NCBI GenBank assembly: GCA_003156715.1 | Contig: PMHO01000012.1 | Coordinates: 1 to 62,261, forward strand | Source of the DNA: Candidatus Tityobacter terrigena | Lineage (GTDB): Bacteria > Vulcanimicrobiota > Vulcanimicrobiia > Vulcanimicrobiales > Vulcanimicrobiaceae | DNA: 62,261 nucleotides | Direction of reading: 5' to 3' | Part shown: positions 43,611 through 51,813 of the stretch, piece after piece | How the letters are laid out: each line of letters opens with the position of its first letter | How positions within the stretch are numbered: the stretch's first letter is position 1 | Translations under genes and position numbers: made by a program | Notes under the pieces: generated by a model | What the model saw: only the letters and a program-made list of their open reading frames with translations | What the model was told of the DNA's origin: nothing | Databases searched by the model: none

Positions 43611-43849
43611 GCTCGCTCCCGCGCGATTCGCTCCAGCTCGAGCGCGAGACCGCCGCTTTGCGCTGCGGCCACGCTGTGCGCGGCCTCCGCTACCACTAGG
43701 TCGCCGTAGAATCCCATCGGCTTGGCGAGGGGTCGCAGGGCCTGCGCGAGCAGCAGCGCCTCAAACTCCGTTGCGACGCCGCGCACGTCCGCTGCGGGCG
43801 GCGCGAAGTCACCCGCGGTGGATGTTATTGGCGATGCGCAGCATCTCAT
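43607..43849 (-). CDS. flgJ: Flagellar rod-binding (FlgJ N-terminal-like) protein
   Basis: 80 aa. The conserved part is VATEFEALLLAQALRPLAKP, then YGDLVVAEAAHSVAAAQSGGLALELERI. This matches the rod-binding domain of FlgJ ('FEalfl..ml', '...lA..la..gglGla..i'). There is no muramidase domain. The start is ATG 43849, which overlaps the FlgG-like gene by 41 bases, or GTG 43786. Confidence 0.78.
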   Translation of the reverse strand: MRCCASPITSTAGDFAPPAADVRGVATEFEALLLAQALRPLAKPMGFYGDLVVAEAAHSVAAAQSGGLALELERIARERA

Positions 43850-44528
43850 CTGCGGCCTGCACTCCCTTTGCGTTGGCTTCGTAGGCGCGCTGCGCGGCTA
43901 AGATCGCCATCATCGACTCGACGATGGACACGTTTGATTTTTCAAGCGTGCCGAACGCGATCTTTGGCTGACGGTCCCCACCGGCGGGGATCGTATGTGG
44001 CGCTCCGCTCGCTTCGGTCGCGGCGAAAATTGCCGAGTCGACCTGACGCAGGTGTTCGGGCGCGACGAACGCGACCAGCTGGATCCTGCCCGCGCTACGC
44101 GGTTTTGCGGCGACTTCGACGGTAACGCGCCCGTCGGCCGCGACGTCGACGCGCGTGGCCGCTTCGGGAATGCGCACGCCGTCAAGCTTCCAACCATCGG
44201 CATCCTGCAGCGACCCGTCGCGGGCGCGCGAGAACGCGCCGGCGCGGGTGAACGCGCGGCAACCGCCGCGCTCGACTTGAAAGAAGCCCGCACCATCGAT
44301 CGCAACGTCGAACGGTCCGCCCGTCCTGACGAGCTTGCCCTGCGTGAAAAGCAGGTGCGTTCCGATCTCCGTCGTGCCGAGCGACGCGTTCCCTCCCAGC
44401 GCCGCAAAGGCCGCAACGTCGCTCTTGAAACCCGTGACGTCGGCGTTGGCAAGGTTGTCTGCGACGACGTCGAGCGTTTGCTGCGCAGCCGCCATGCCGC
44501 TGGCCGCCGCATACATCGCGCGGTTCAC
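43809..44528 (-). CDS. flgG: Flagellar hook-basal body protein, FlgG-like rod protein
   Basis: 239 aa from GTG 44528 (GTGA overlap). The N-terminal rod signature is MNRAMYAAASGMAAAQQTLDVVADNLANADVTGFKSD. The middle contains FDVAIDGAGFFQVERGG and AFTRAGAFSRARDGSLQDADG. The C-terminal helix is SNVSIVESMMAILAAQRAYEANAK, ending IANNI. It is slightly short for FlgG. It builds the distal rod; the export signal is the N-terminal coiled segment. Confidence 0.92.
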   Translation of the reverse strand: MNRAMYAAASGMAAAQQTLDVVADNLANADVTGFKSDVAAFAALGGNASLGTTEIGTHLLFTQGKLVRTGGPFDVAIDGAGFFQVERGGCRAFTRAGAFSRARDGSLQDADGWKLDGVRIPEAATRVDVAADGRVTVEVAAKPRSAGRIQLVAFVAPEHLRQVDSAIFAATEASGAPHTIPAGGDRQPKIAFGTLEKSNVSIVESMMAILAAQRAYEANAKGVQAADEMLRIANNIHRG

Positions 44529-45130
44529 GAACGCACCCGCGCGACGTCGTTTGCGTCCTTGTTGCGCGTCTCATCGATTGCCCCGAGCGCTTTCTGCGCC
44601 GTCTCGAAGGCGCGCTGCGCGTCGAGCACGTCGATCATCTCGTGCACGGCGTCGACGTTCGAACCTTCGAGAAAGCCGCTGGCGAGCGAAGCGCCGGCGC
44701 TCATCTCCATGCGCCCGGCGACGGCGCCGCCGTCGTGAACGACGCCGCTCGGGTCGATCGTAGCGCCGGCTCCAACCGCAAGCGGCCCGTGCTGGCCGAG
44801 CAACGTTCGCCCGCGCTCGTCGTTGAGATGCCCCGCAGCGTCGCGAAAGAACGAACCCGACCGCTCGGCCGCGACGCGCCCGTCATGCTCGCGCACGGAG
44901 AACGTGCCGGCGCCCGCGACCGCGAGATCGAATGCGCGCCCGGTGCGACGCAGCGGGCCTTGCGCGGGATCGAGCGAGGTTTCGGTTTCCAATCCGCCCG
45001 CAGTCAGCCGAGCGCGGGTCAGGCGCTTGTGAAACCCGTTGCTCGAGACGTTCGCCAGATTGGCCGCGGAAACGTCGAGCCGCTCCTGCGCGGCCCGCAT
45101 CGCCGTCGCCATGAGTGCAATGCCATCCAT
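44525..45130 (-). CDS. flgF: Flagellar hook-basal body protein, FlgF-like rod protein
   Basis: 201 aa. The N-terminus is MDGIALMATAMRAAQERLDVSAANLANVSSNGFHKR. The middle has FDLAVAGAGTFSVREHDG and SGSFFRDAAGHLNDERGRTLLG. The C-terminus is LEGSNVDAVHEMIDVLDAQRAFETAQKAL. It is paralogous to the next gene, as flgF/flgG or the Bacillus flhO/flhP pair. It is the first gene of the operon. The 145 bases upstream (45131-45275) hold no gene; TACCGACAAT at about 45205 on the minus strand faintly resembles a sigma-28 -10 element. Confidence 0.88.
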   Translation of the reverse strand: MDGIALMATAMRAAQERLDVSAANLANVSSNGFHKRLTRARLTAGGLETETSLDPAQGPLRRTGRAFDLAVAGAGTFSVREHDGRVAAERSGSFFRDAAGHLNDERGRTLLGQHGPLAVGAGATIDPSGVVHDGGAVAGRMEMSAGASLASGFLEGSNVDAVHEMIDVLDAQRAFETAQKALGAIDETRNKDANDVARVRS

Positions 45131-45275
45131 CGCTCGAGCCTATCGTGCAGCGATGACCGGCCAATTACCAAGTTGCGACGTCCGCGCGTCGCGCGAGCGG
45201 TGCGCCGGATTGTCGGTAGCGGAAACCTGCTAGGGGGGTCCAGGCGCTAAGCGCCGGCAGGGCAAGCGCCGTCGG

Positions 45276-45920
45276 CTAGATCGCCGGCCAAAAAAGAAAG
45301 GCGGCTCCGATGAGCGCGATCAGGGCGCCGCTGAAAACCTCACCGTATCGCTCGAGCGCGCCGAAACGCATTCGGCGCAGTCCGGCTGCGGAGGAAACGC
45401 AAAGAACCACGTAAGTTGCCATGGTAGCAACGCCGAGCAAAGATGCCATGAGGGCCAACAGAGCCACTCCATATTTTGCAGCGGCGAGAAACAACGGAAT
45501 GCCTTCGACCATCGGCGACGAACCGAGAATCAGCAGCAGACTAGTACGCAGCGAACGTTTGCGGCGCTCTTCGAGCAACTCGCTTTGTACGCTTTCATGA
45601 TTTGCGCCCAGCTCGCGCAGAGCGCCGAGCGCGACCCATCCGCCGAAAGCCACAAGCGCCGCGCTGGAAACGTAGGATACGACGTGGCCCAAGCGGTCCG
45701 CGAAAGCGACGCCCGCAAGCCAGAGCCCGAGGCCGAGCACCAGTGTCGAAGCGACGTGACCGAAACCGGCGATCAGAGCCCGCCGCGCCGTCTGGGCACG
45801 CGTCCAGCGTTGCTGACGTGCGATCAACGCGATCGGCACCCAATGATCGGGAACGACCGTATGCAGAACCCCGACGCCGCCGGCAGCCACGAGGAGCAAT
45901 AGCTCCGGCGTCAGTACCAC
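45276..45920 (-). CDS. NicO/UreH-like membrane transporter, possibly for nickel or cobalt
   Basis: 214 aa with six predicted membrane helices. The first helix holds LHTVVPDHW, an H-x4-D-H motif like the metal-binding signature of nickel/cobalt permeases. A second conserved segment is LLLILGSSPMVEGIPLF. It lies 6 bases after leuB in the same direction, so it is probably co-transcribed. A link to the nickel-cofactor gene larB is possible but not shown by position. Confidence 0.65.
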   Translation of the reverse strand: MVLTPELLLLVAAGGVGVLHTVVPDHWVPIALIARQQRWTRAQTARRALIAGFGHVASTLVLGLGLWLAGVAFADRLGHVVSYVSSAALVAFGGWVALGALRELGANHESVQSELLEERRKRSLRTSLLLILGSSPMVEGIPLFLAAAKYGVALLALMASLLGVATMATYVVLCVSSAAGLRRMRFGALERYGEVFSGALIALIGAAFLFWPAI

Positions 45921-45926
45921 CTCGCT

Positions 45927-47000
45927 TTAGAGCCGCGCGAGGACGCGCTCGGTGAAGGCGCTGGTGCCCAAGAAGGGCGCGTCGTCGCGCACGAGATCCC
46001 TGGTGCGCGCGCCTAACGCGACCGCGGCGGTGACCGCTGACTCGATTCGTGCAGCGCTCGTTTCGTCGGCGAGGCTGTAGCGGCACAGCAGCGCTGCGGA
46101 GAGGATCGCAGCGATGGGGTTTGCGATCCCCTTCCCGGCAATGTCGGGGGCGCTGCCGCTGATCGGCTCGTACAAACCAAAGCGCGGCCCTGTGGTCCCC
46201 GGCGCCTGCGCGCCGAGCGTGGCGCTGGGTAGGTTGCCGAGCGATCCCGTGAGCATTCCGGCTTGGTCGCTCAAGATGTCCCCAAAGGTGTTCTCGGTGA
46301 GGATGACGTCGAAGCGTTTGGGATCGCGCACGAGCTGCATCGCGGCATTGTCGACTAAGAGATGGTCGAGAGCGACGTCGGGATACTGGGTAGCGACCTG
46401 CGTGACGATACGGCGCCAGAGGCGCCCGGTTTCGAGGACGTTGTGCTTGTCGACAGAGGTCACGCGCCCGCGCCGTTCACGCGCCAGCGCGAACGCAACC
46501 TGCGCGACGCGCTCGACTTCCGGCGCGCGGTACACGAGGGTATCGACCGCGACTTCGATGCCGTCCTCGAACGTCGTCTGCTTCGGCGTTCCGAAGTACA
46601 ATCCGGAGGTCGTCTCGCGCACGACGATCAGATCGAGCCCGCGCACGACCTCGGGTCGCAGGCTAGAGGCGGCTTCCAGCCCGGCGATCGTCTTGACCGG
46701 CCGGAGGTTCGCGAACAGATCGAATTCCTTGCGCAAGCGCAGAATCGCGACTTCGGGACGCAGCTCGCCGCGTGCGCCGTCGTAACGCGGATCGCCGACC
46801 GCACCGAAGAGGATCGCAGCGCTACGCCTGCACAACGCGGCGGTCTGCGAAGGATACGGCGAGCCATACGAGTCGAGCGCGGCCGCGCCGACCAGGCCGT
46901 GCTCGTAGGTCAGCTCCGGGCGAACCGCTCGCAAGACGGCGAGGCCCGCAGCCGTAACCTCGGGACCGATGCCGTCGCCCGGAAGAATTGCAACCGTCAC
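45927..47000 (-). CDS. leuB: 3-isopropylmalate dehydrogenase LeuB
   Basis: 357 aa from GTG 47000. It has AILPGDGIGPEVTAAGL, the active-site VRETTSGLYFG, the Lys in VTSVDKHNVLETGRLWR, the metal-binding TENTFGDILSDQAGMLTGSLG and the NAD-loop EPISGSAPDIAGKGIANP. It oxidises and decarboxylates 3-isopropylmalate in leucine synthesis, completing leuC and leuD at the end of the window. Confidence 0.96.
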   Translation of the reverse strand: MTVAILPGDGIGPEVTAAGLAVLRAVRPELTYEHGLVGAAALDSYGSPYPSQTAALCRRSAAILFGAVGDPRYDGARGELRPEVAILRLRKEFDLFANLRPVKTIAGLEAASSLRPEVVRGLDLIVVRETTSGLYFGTPKQTTFEDGIEVAVDTLVYRAPEVERVAQVAFALARERRGRVTSVDKHNVLETGRLWRRIVTQVATQYPDVALDHLLVDNAAMQLVRDPKRFDVILTENTFGDILSDQAGMLTGSLGNLPSATLGAQAPGTTGPRFGLYEPISGSAPDIAGKGIANPIAAILSAALLCRYSLADETSAARIESAVTAAVALGARTRDLVRDDAPFLGTSAFTERVLARL

Positions 47001-47054
47001 GCGCTTACGAAAGAGCGGCTGCGATCAACGCTTTGCGCCGAACCTAGCCGAACC

Positions 47055-47813
47055 CTAAAAGAAGCTGAACGGCGCGCGCGGGCCCTCGAGATAGTAGGTC
47101 AACCCGAGCGCCCCGCCTGCGGTCGAAAGCCCCTGGAGGGTCGTTTTCAGGCTCGCGCTCTGCGCTTGGTCGAGCAGCAGCGCCGACGCGAATAACTCTC
47201 CGCGGCGAACGTCGGCGGCAACGCGCCGCGTCGCCGACGGGCCTTCGCTGCAGGCGCGTTGGAGCTTTGACAACTCTTCGGCGACCGGGGAATCGACGCG
47301 GGGCACGGCAGCGCGCCCGCCGCGCGTCGCCCGGGCGCTGACGCGAAAGAGATACGATTCACTGCCGGGCGGAGCGTGCGGGCCCCGAAACAGATGGACC
47401 GCGTACTCGCGGCGAGTGCCGAGCCGCGTCAACGCACGAGACCAGCGCGCGTACTGTTCCTTCGCGTAGGCCTCCAGTGCGCCGAGCGTTGGGTGGACGC
47501 TCAGTAGCCGCGCGGGGAGAACCGGGCCGAGAACGGCAGCACGCTCCACGGCGCGTTCGTGAAGCCGGGCCTCCGTTCGCAACCAAGCGACCTGCTCGCG
47601 GTTGCGAGCCAGCTCTTCGGGACCGAATTGCGCGGCGTCGACGTAACCGATTGCGAGCGCCAAGCGCCCGAAGCGGACCGCTTGCACGCGCCGCCCTTCG
47701 ATCGAGAAGCGCCGGCCGGCCATTTGTGAGGCACCGATCGCGAGTAGAAGCAAAGCGCGGCCGGCCGGGAAGACTCGGGGCTGCACCGATGGTGCAACGA
47801 CCGAACGAGCCAT
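47055..47813 (-). CDS. GvpL/GvpF-like gas-vesicle family protein
   Basis: 252 aa. It follows the GvpL/GvpF pattern: an early strand with RFGRLALAIGYVDAAQF, an 'HE-R-V-E' helix (LHERAVERAAVLGPVLPARL), a ferredoxin-like middle with RREYAVHLFRG and the terminal YYLEGPRAPFSFF, which corresponds to the family ending 'tGPwpPYsF'. GvpF/L are minor proteins of gas-vesicle assembly. No gvpA or other gvp gene is visible here; the gene is embedded between divIVA and leuB. It may be a repurposed relative. Confidence 0.72.
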   Translation of the reverse strand: MARSVVAPSVQPRVFPAGRALLLLAIGASQMAGRRFSIEGRRVQAVRFGRLALAIGYVDAAQFGPEELARNREQVAWLRTEARLHERAVERAAVLGPVLPARLLSVHPTLGALEAYAKEQYARWSRALTRLGTRREYAVHLFRGPHAPPGSESYLFRVSARATRGGRAAVPRVDSPVAEELSKLQRACSEGPSATRRVAADVRRGELFASALLLDQAQSASLKTTLQGLSTAGGALGLTYYLEGPRAPFSFF

Positions 47814-47824
47814 CGCGATCGGCC

Positions 47825-48403
47825 TCAGTGCTCGACGAGCGCGGCAGCCGAACCGTTAGCGAACGCCGGTTGCGTCGCGAACGGCAGTTCAGTGGCGGAA
47901 CGTTCCGGCGTCTCGAAGGCCGTTTGCAGCGGAGCCGGGGTTGGCGCGGGCGGCTGCACGTCGGGTCGATCGAGCAGTGCGAGGTGGGTCATCAAGAGGC
48001 TGCGCAGCTCGCTTTTGGCCTGCTCGGCGGTCTCGACCGCGCGCTGGCTTTCGCGGCGCGCGTCATTGGCGCGGTCGCTGTAGCTTGCGATCTCCTTTTC
48101 GACCGACAGCCGCGCCTCGGCCCGAATCAGGTCGGCCTCTTTGTGGGCGGAAGCCTTGACCTCATCGGCGGTGCGCTGGGCGAGCAGCAGCGTGTGTTGG
48201 AGCGACTCCTCCATCGCCTTGAAGTGGCTGATCCGTTCGCGAAGATCGGAGATATCCGCTTCCAGCGCGGCGCGATGTTGCGCTTCATCTTCGAGCGTCT
48301 CGATGAGCTCGTCGAGAAACTGGTCGACGTCGGCGGGATCGTAGCCCTGCAGCTTGCGCTTGAACGTCTTGTGCTGGATGTCGATTACGGTGATCTTGTT
48401 CAT
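47825..48403 (-). CDS. divIVA: DivIVA-like cell-pole/division protein
   Basis: 192 aa from ATG 48403 (an upstream ATG at 48421 would overlap the sepF stop). The N-terminal lipid-binding domain is ITVIDIQHKTFKRKLQGYDPADVDQFLDEL. A long coiled coil (about residues 40-145) follows, and then a Pro/Ala-rich tail. DivIVA binds curved membrane and recruits division, growth or chromosome-anchoring factors. The yggS-sepF-divIVA order is the classic Gram-positive division cluster. Confidence 0.92.
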   Translation of the reverse strand: MNKITVIDIQHKTFKRKLQGYDPADVDQFLDELIETLEDEAQHRAALEADISDLRERISHFKAMEESLQHTLLLAQRTADEVKASAHKEADLIRAEARLSVEKEIASYSDRANDARRESQRAVETAEQAKSELRSLLMTHLALLDRPDVQPPAPTPAPLQTAFETPERSATELPFATQPAFANGSAAALVEH

Positions 48404-48417
48404 ATGCAGTGCCTTCA

Positions 48418-48846
48418 TCAACGGTTCATCATGAAGTCGAGCATTGAGTCTCCGCCGAGCGACTCCCGAATACCCGCCGAATTAACGGTGATACCCGGCG
48501 GAACGACGAGGTAGATGCCCTCGGCGAGTTTTTGGATCTTGCCGTCGAGCGTGTAAGCGACGCCCGACGTAAAGTCGACGATCCGCTGCAACAGCGCACG
48601 GTCGACGCTCTGCAGGTTCACGATCACGACCTGACGGTTGCGCAGGGCATCCGCGACGTGCGTCACGTCACCGAACGCGCGCGGAACGAAGACGCCGACC
48701 TCCGCACCGGCGCGCCCCGACCGCGAGTCGCGGGACGAAAGAGCGACGACATTGCGCTTTGAAGCGGGCACGTCGTCTTCATAGAAGTCCCCGCCTTCGT
48801 CCTCGCGGAGCGAGAAGAAAGAGCCGATCCGATGTAGGACGCCCAT
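48418..48846 (-). CDS. sepF: Cell division protein SepF
   Basis: 142 aa from ATG 48846, preceded by a GGGAGG ribosome binding site. An N-terminal amphipathic membrane helix (GVLHRIGSFFSL) and an acidic linker precede the SepF domain: FGDVTHVADALRNRQVVIVNLQSVDRALLQRIVDFTSGVAYTLDGKIQKLAEGIYLVVPPGI. SepF anchors and bundles FtsZ. It is found mainly in Gram-positives, Cyanobacteria and relatives. Confidence 0.94.
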   Translation of the reverse strand: MGVLHRIGSFFSLREDEGGDFYEDDVPASKRNVVALSSRDSRSGRAGAEVGVFVPRAFGDVTHVADALRNRQVVIVNLQSVDRALLQRIVDFTSGVAYTLDGKIQKLAEGIYLVVPPGITVNSAGIRESLGGDSMLDFMMNR

Positions 48847-48892
48847 ACTACCTCCCTGCCGCGGTTCGAGCGCGTCGTCGCCGGTCACGTTT

Positions 48893-49597
48893 TCACTCAC
48901 TGTGGTAACCTCGAACTCCGAAGATTGCCGTTCCGATGCGCACCATCGTCGAACCGCAGGCGATCGCTTCCTCATAGTCGTCCGACATGCCGATCGAGAG
49001 GATCGCGCCGCCGACGCGCTCGAACGTGCGAGCCGCCTGTTCGAACGCCCGCCGGATGACCCCGCGGTCCGACGTGTTCGGTCCGATCGCCATCACGCCG
49101 TCGATGTCGAGTCCCTCTTCTTCGCGCAGCAGCGCCGCGAATGCAGGAGCGGCCGCGGGATCGAGGCCGAATCGTTCGGAGGGCGAGATGTTGATTTGGA
49201 CCAGTGCCCGCATCCGCTTGCCGAGCGTGCGGGAAGCCCGGCCGATGGCGCGCCCCGCCTCGAGGCGATCGATGGACTGAACGACGTCGAAAACCTCGAC
49301 GATGGCCCGCGCTTTGTTGGTCTGCACGTGCCCGAGGAAGTGTTTGCAGGCCATCAGGTCAGCGTACTTCGGGCGTGCCTCTTGCAGGTAGTTTTCACCG
49401 ATATCGCCGAGGCCGGCTTCGATTGCGTTGAGCACGAGCTCGCGCGGTTGCTCTTTCGTGACGCCGACCAAACGAATCGACGACGGGTCGCGGCCATGCT
49501 TTCGCGCGGCGCCGGCAATCTTCTCGCGCATCCCCGCAATGCGTCCCGCGAGCGAATTCGGAGCGCCTTCAGGCAGAACTCCGACCTCGAGCTTCAT
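48893..49597 (-). CDS. yggS: YggS/PLPBP pyridoxal-phosphate homeostasis protein
   Basis: 234 aa from ATG 49597. The PLP-lysine is in RLVGVTKEQPRELV. Other signatures are GLGDIGENYLQEA, HFLGHVQTNKAR, VQSIDRLEAGRAI and the phosphate-binding LSIGMSDDYEEAIACGSTMVRIGTAIFG. It keeps free PLP low and influences amino-acid metabolism. It is the usual upstream neighbour of sepF. Confidence 0.95.
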   Translation of the reverse strand: MKLEVGVLPEGAPNSLAGRIAGMREKIAGAARKHGRDPSSIRLVGVTKEQPRELVLNAIEAGLGDIGENYLQEARPKYADLMACKHFLGHVQTNKARAIVEVFDVVQSIDRLEAGRAIGRASRTLGKRMRALVQINISPSERFGLDPAAAPAFAALLREEEGLDIDGVMAIGPNTSDRGVIRRAFEQAARTFERVGGAILSIGMSDDYEEAIACGSTMVRIGTAIFGVRGYHSE

Positions 49598-49658
49598 GGG
49601 AAGGTTCACTTCCGGCGGCAAGCATTTTTTCCCTATGCGCTCGCGCCGTGCCGGTCGC

Positions 49659-50516
49659 TCAGGCGATACCCACGGTCCGTTGCGCCGGCACGACCGGCGC
49701 AACGTCGGTGCGCCTTCCTCGACGCATGCACAGAACGACCAGCGTCAGGCCCACCGCAATCATCGGCAACGCAAGCAACTGGCCGCCGGTGAACGGACCG
49801 ACCGAAAGATCGGTTTGGCGCCAAATCTCCGCGACCGACCGCGTGATCCCATAGCACGTGAACCACGACCAGGCGACGACCCCGTCCGGCGGACGGCGCC
49901 GGTAGATGAAGTACACGATCGGCAACACCGCGATGTCGAGGATCGCTTCGAAAATCTGCGAGGGATAGCGATAGCCGTCGACGTTGGGGAACTTGATGCA
50001 CCAGGGGTGGTCGGGAACGCAGACGTTTCCCCACAGCTCGTCGTTGATGAAGTTGACGACGCGCGTCAGCGCGATGCCGATCGGCAACATCACGGCCACT
50101 TCGTCGGCCAGCACGCTGAAACGGACTTGCGGATGGCGGCGGACGAAGAGCAGCATGGCCACGAGCACGCCGATCAGGCCGCCGAAGAACCCCATGCCGC
50201 CGTTCCAAACGGCGATGAGGTTGAGCCAGCTGCGCGGCGCATCGCCGAAGTAGAGCGAGGCATCGTGCTTGGTGACGATGTCGGCAATCACGAAGAACAA
50301 CCGGCCGCCGACCAGCACGCCGACCAGCGCATAAAACAGGAAGTCTTGCACGCCTTCGACCGTCAGGCCGAGGCGACGGCGACCTTCGGGGCGCGCCAGC
50401 CACGCACCGACGCAGAGAAAGCCGATCAGGTACGAGAGGCCGTACCAATGGACCGCCAGCGGCCCAATGCGGAACGCCACCGGGTCGATATTCGGATAGC
50501 TGAACCAGTGCTGCAC
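49659..50516 (-). CDS. lgt: Prolipoprotein diacylglyceryl transferase Lgt
   Basis: 285 aa with seven membrane helices. It begins MQHWFSYPNIDPVAFRIGPLAVHWYGLSYLIGF. Catalytic and signature motifs are VGGRLFFVI, WNGGMGFFGGLIGV and the Lgt box RVVNFINDELWG. It adds diacylglycerol to the lipobox cysteine of exported lipoproteins such as the PpiC protein in this window. It is the first gene of a minus-strand run (lgt-yggS-sepF-divIVA) and divergent from ccdA. Confidence 0.96.
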   Translation of the reverse strand: MQHWFSYPNIDPVAFRIGPLAVHWYGLSYLIGFLCVGAWLARPEGRRRLGLTVEGVQDFLFYALVGVLVGGRLFFVIADIVTKHDASLYFGDAPRSWLNLIAVWNGGMGFFGGLIGVLVAMLLFVRRHPQVRFSVLADEVAVMLPIGIALTRVVNFINDELWGNVCVPDHPWCIKFPNVDGYRYPSQIFEAILDIAVLPIVYFIYRRRPPDGVVAWSWFTCYGITRSVAEIWRQTDLSVGPFTGGQLLALPMIAVGLTLVVLCMRRGRRTDVAPVVPAQRTVGIA

Positions 50517-50626
50517 GACTGCGGAGCTTGCGACCAGCGGCTACCGGACCCTGCCGGCAGCGGGCGCCGCGGCGCGGCCGGCTCACAGGCCTGCAGCGGG
50601 AACCGGTCGTAAGATGAGGGTCGCCC

Positions 50627-51352
50627 ATGCACACCCAAGTGAACCTTTTCGTCGCTTTCCTGGCGGGCCTGGCGTCCTTCGTCTCGCCCTGCGTCTTGCC
50701 GCTCGTGCCGTCCTATCTCTCGTTCTTGACGGGCACGAGCCTCGAAGACCTCAAGACCCAGGATTCGGCGGCCGCCAAACTTCGCACGATCGCCCACTCG
50801 CTCGCCTTCATCAGCGGATTCACCGTGATCTTCGTGCTGATCGGGCTTTCGGCGAGCGCCGTCGGCGGCGTCTTCACCGACCACCGGCGCCTCGTGGAAA
50901 TCGTGGGCGGCCTGATCATCATCGTGTTCGGCCTGCACATGATGGGCGTCCTCAAGATTCCGCTGCTCATGATGGACAAGCGCTTGCACCTTCGCTCGAC
51001 GCGGCCCTCGCTAGCCGTCTCGTTTCTGATCGGCCTCGGCTTTGCGGCCGGGTGGTCGCCCTGCATCGGCCCGATCCTTTCGCTGATCATCCTCAAGGCG
51101 TCGCAAGAAAAGATCGGCGAGGCGACGTACTTGCTGCTCGGCTACTCGGCTGGTCTCGCCGTGCCGTTTCTCATCGTCGCTGCAGCGATCACCCAGTCGC
51201 TCGGAGCGCTCAACCGGATCAAGCGGTTTCTGCCCGCAATCGAGACCGCTTCGGGCGGCATTCTCGTGGCGACGGGTCTGGTCGTTGCGACCGATCAGTT
51301 CACGCGGATTGCGGGCTTCTTTTACCAGTATGTGAAGCCGCCGAGCCTGTGA
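50627..51352 (+). CDS. ccdA: CcdA/DsbD-type thiol-disulfide transmembrane protein
   Basis: 241 aa with six helices. The two redox cysteines are in FVSPCVLPLVPSY (helix 1) and GWSPCIGPILSL (helix 4). It carries electrons from cytoplasmic thioredoxin to periplasmic partners, for example in cytochrome c maturation. GAGGGTC lies before ATG 50627. It leads a plus-strand run into lspA, rluD and tgt. Confidence 0.93.
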   Translation: MHTQVNLFVAFLAGLASFVSPCVLPLVPSYLSFLTGTSLEDLKTQDSAAAKLRTIAHSLAFISGFTVIFVLIGLSASAVGGVFTDHRRLVEIVGGLIIIVFGLHMMGVLKIPLLMMDKRLHLRSTRPSLAVSFLIGLGFAAGWSPCIGPILSLIILKASQEKIGEATYLLLGYSAGLAVPFLIVAAAITQSLGALNRIKRFLPAIETASGGILVATGLVVATDQFTRIAGFFYQYVKPPSL

Positions 51353-51813
51353 TCTTTTGGCTCGCGGCCGCCGCCGTGCTCGCGCTCGACCAACTGACCA
51401 AGCACATCGTGGTCTCGACCTTCGCAAGCGGCGAAAGCCGCATGTTCATCCGGCACGTTTTGTACTGGACGTTCGTGCAGAACCGGGCGGGGGCGTTCGG
51501 ACTCTTTGGAACGCAACCGTGGCTCTTGGTGAGCATGGCACTGGCGGTGCTGGCGCTGTTCTGGTACGCATTCCGCGATGTCGCCGCTCGCTCGCCGCTC
51601 GTGCGCCTGGCCTTTGGCGCAATCGTCGGCGGCGCCGTCGGCAATATCGTCGACCGCTTCCACTACGGCTACGTGGTCGACTTCATCGATCTTCGTTGGT
51701 GGCCGGTCTTTAACGTCGCCGATTCGTGCATTACGATCGGCGTCGCGCTCCTGGTGCTTTCGACGATCGGACGCGAACGAGCCGGCGCACGAGCGAAATC
51801 GACGGGCACCTGA
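51349..51813 (+). CDS. lspA: Lipoprotein signal peptidase LspA
   Basis: 154 aa from GTG 51349 (GTGA overlap with ccdA). Four helices. The catalytic aspartates are in GAVGNIVDRFHYGYVVDFID and FNVADSCITIG. An early LDQLTKHIV and the VQNRAGAFGLF loop are also typical. It cleaves diacylglyceryl-modified prolipoproteins after Lgt has acted. Confidence 0.95.
   Translation: MIFWLAAAAVLALDQLTKHIVVSTFASGESRMFIRHVLYWTFVQNRAGAFGLFGTQPWLLVSMALAVLALFWYAFRDVAARSPLVRLAFGAIVGGAVGNIVDRFHYGYVVDFIDLRWWPVFNVADSCITIGVALLVLSTIGRERAGARAKSTGT

Noticed and set aside
45131-45275. Possible riboswitch or small RNA between the NicO-like gene and the flagellar operon
   Set aside because: Short GC hairpins are present but no conserved riboswitch core or terminator T-run could be matched. 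Only a faint sigma-28-like element is seen.
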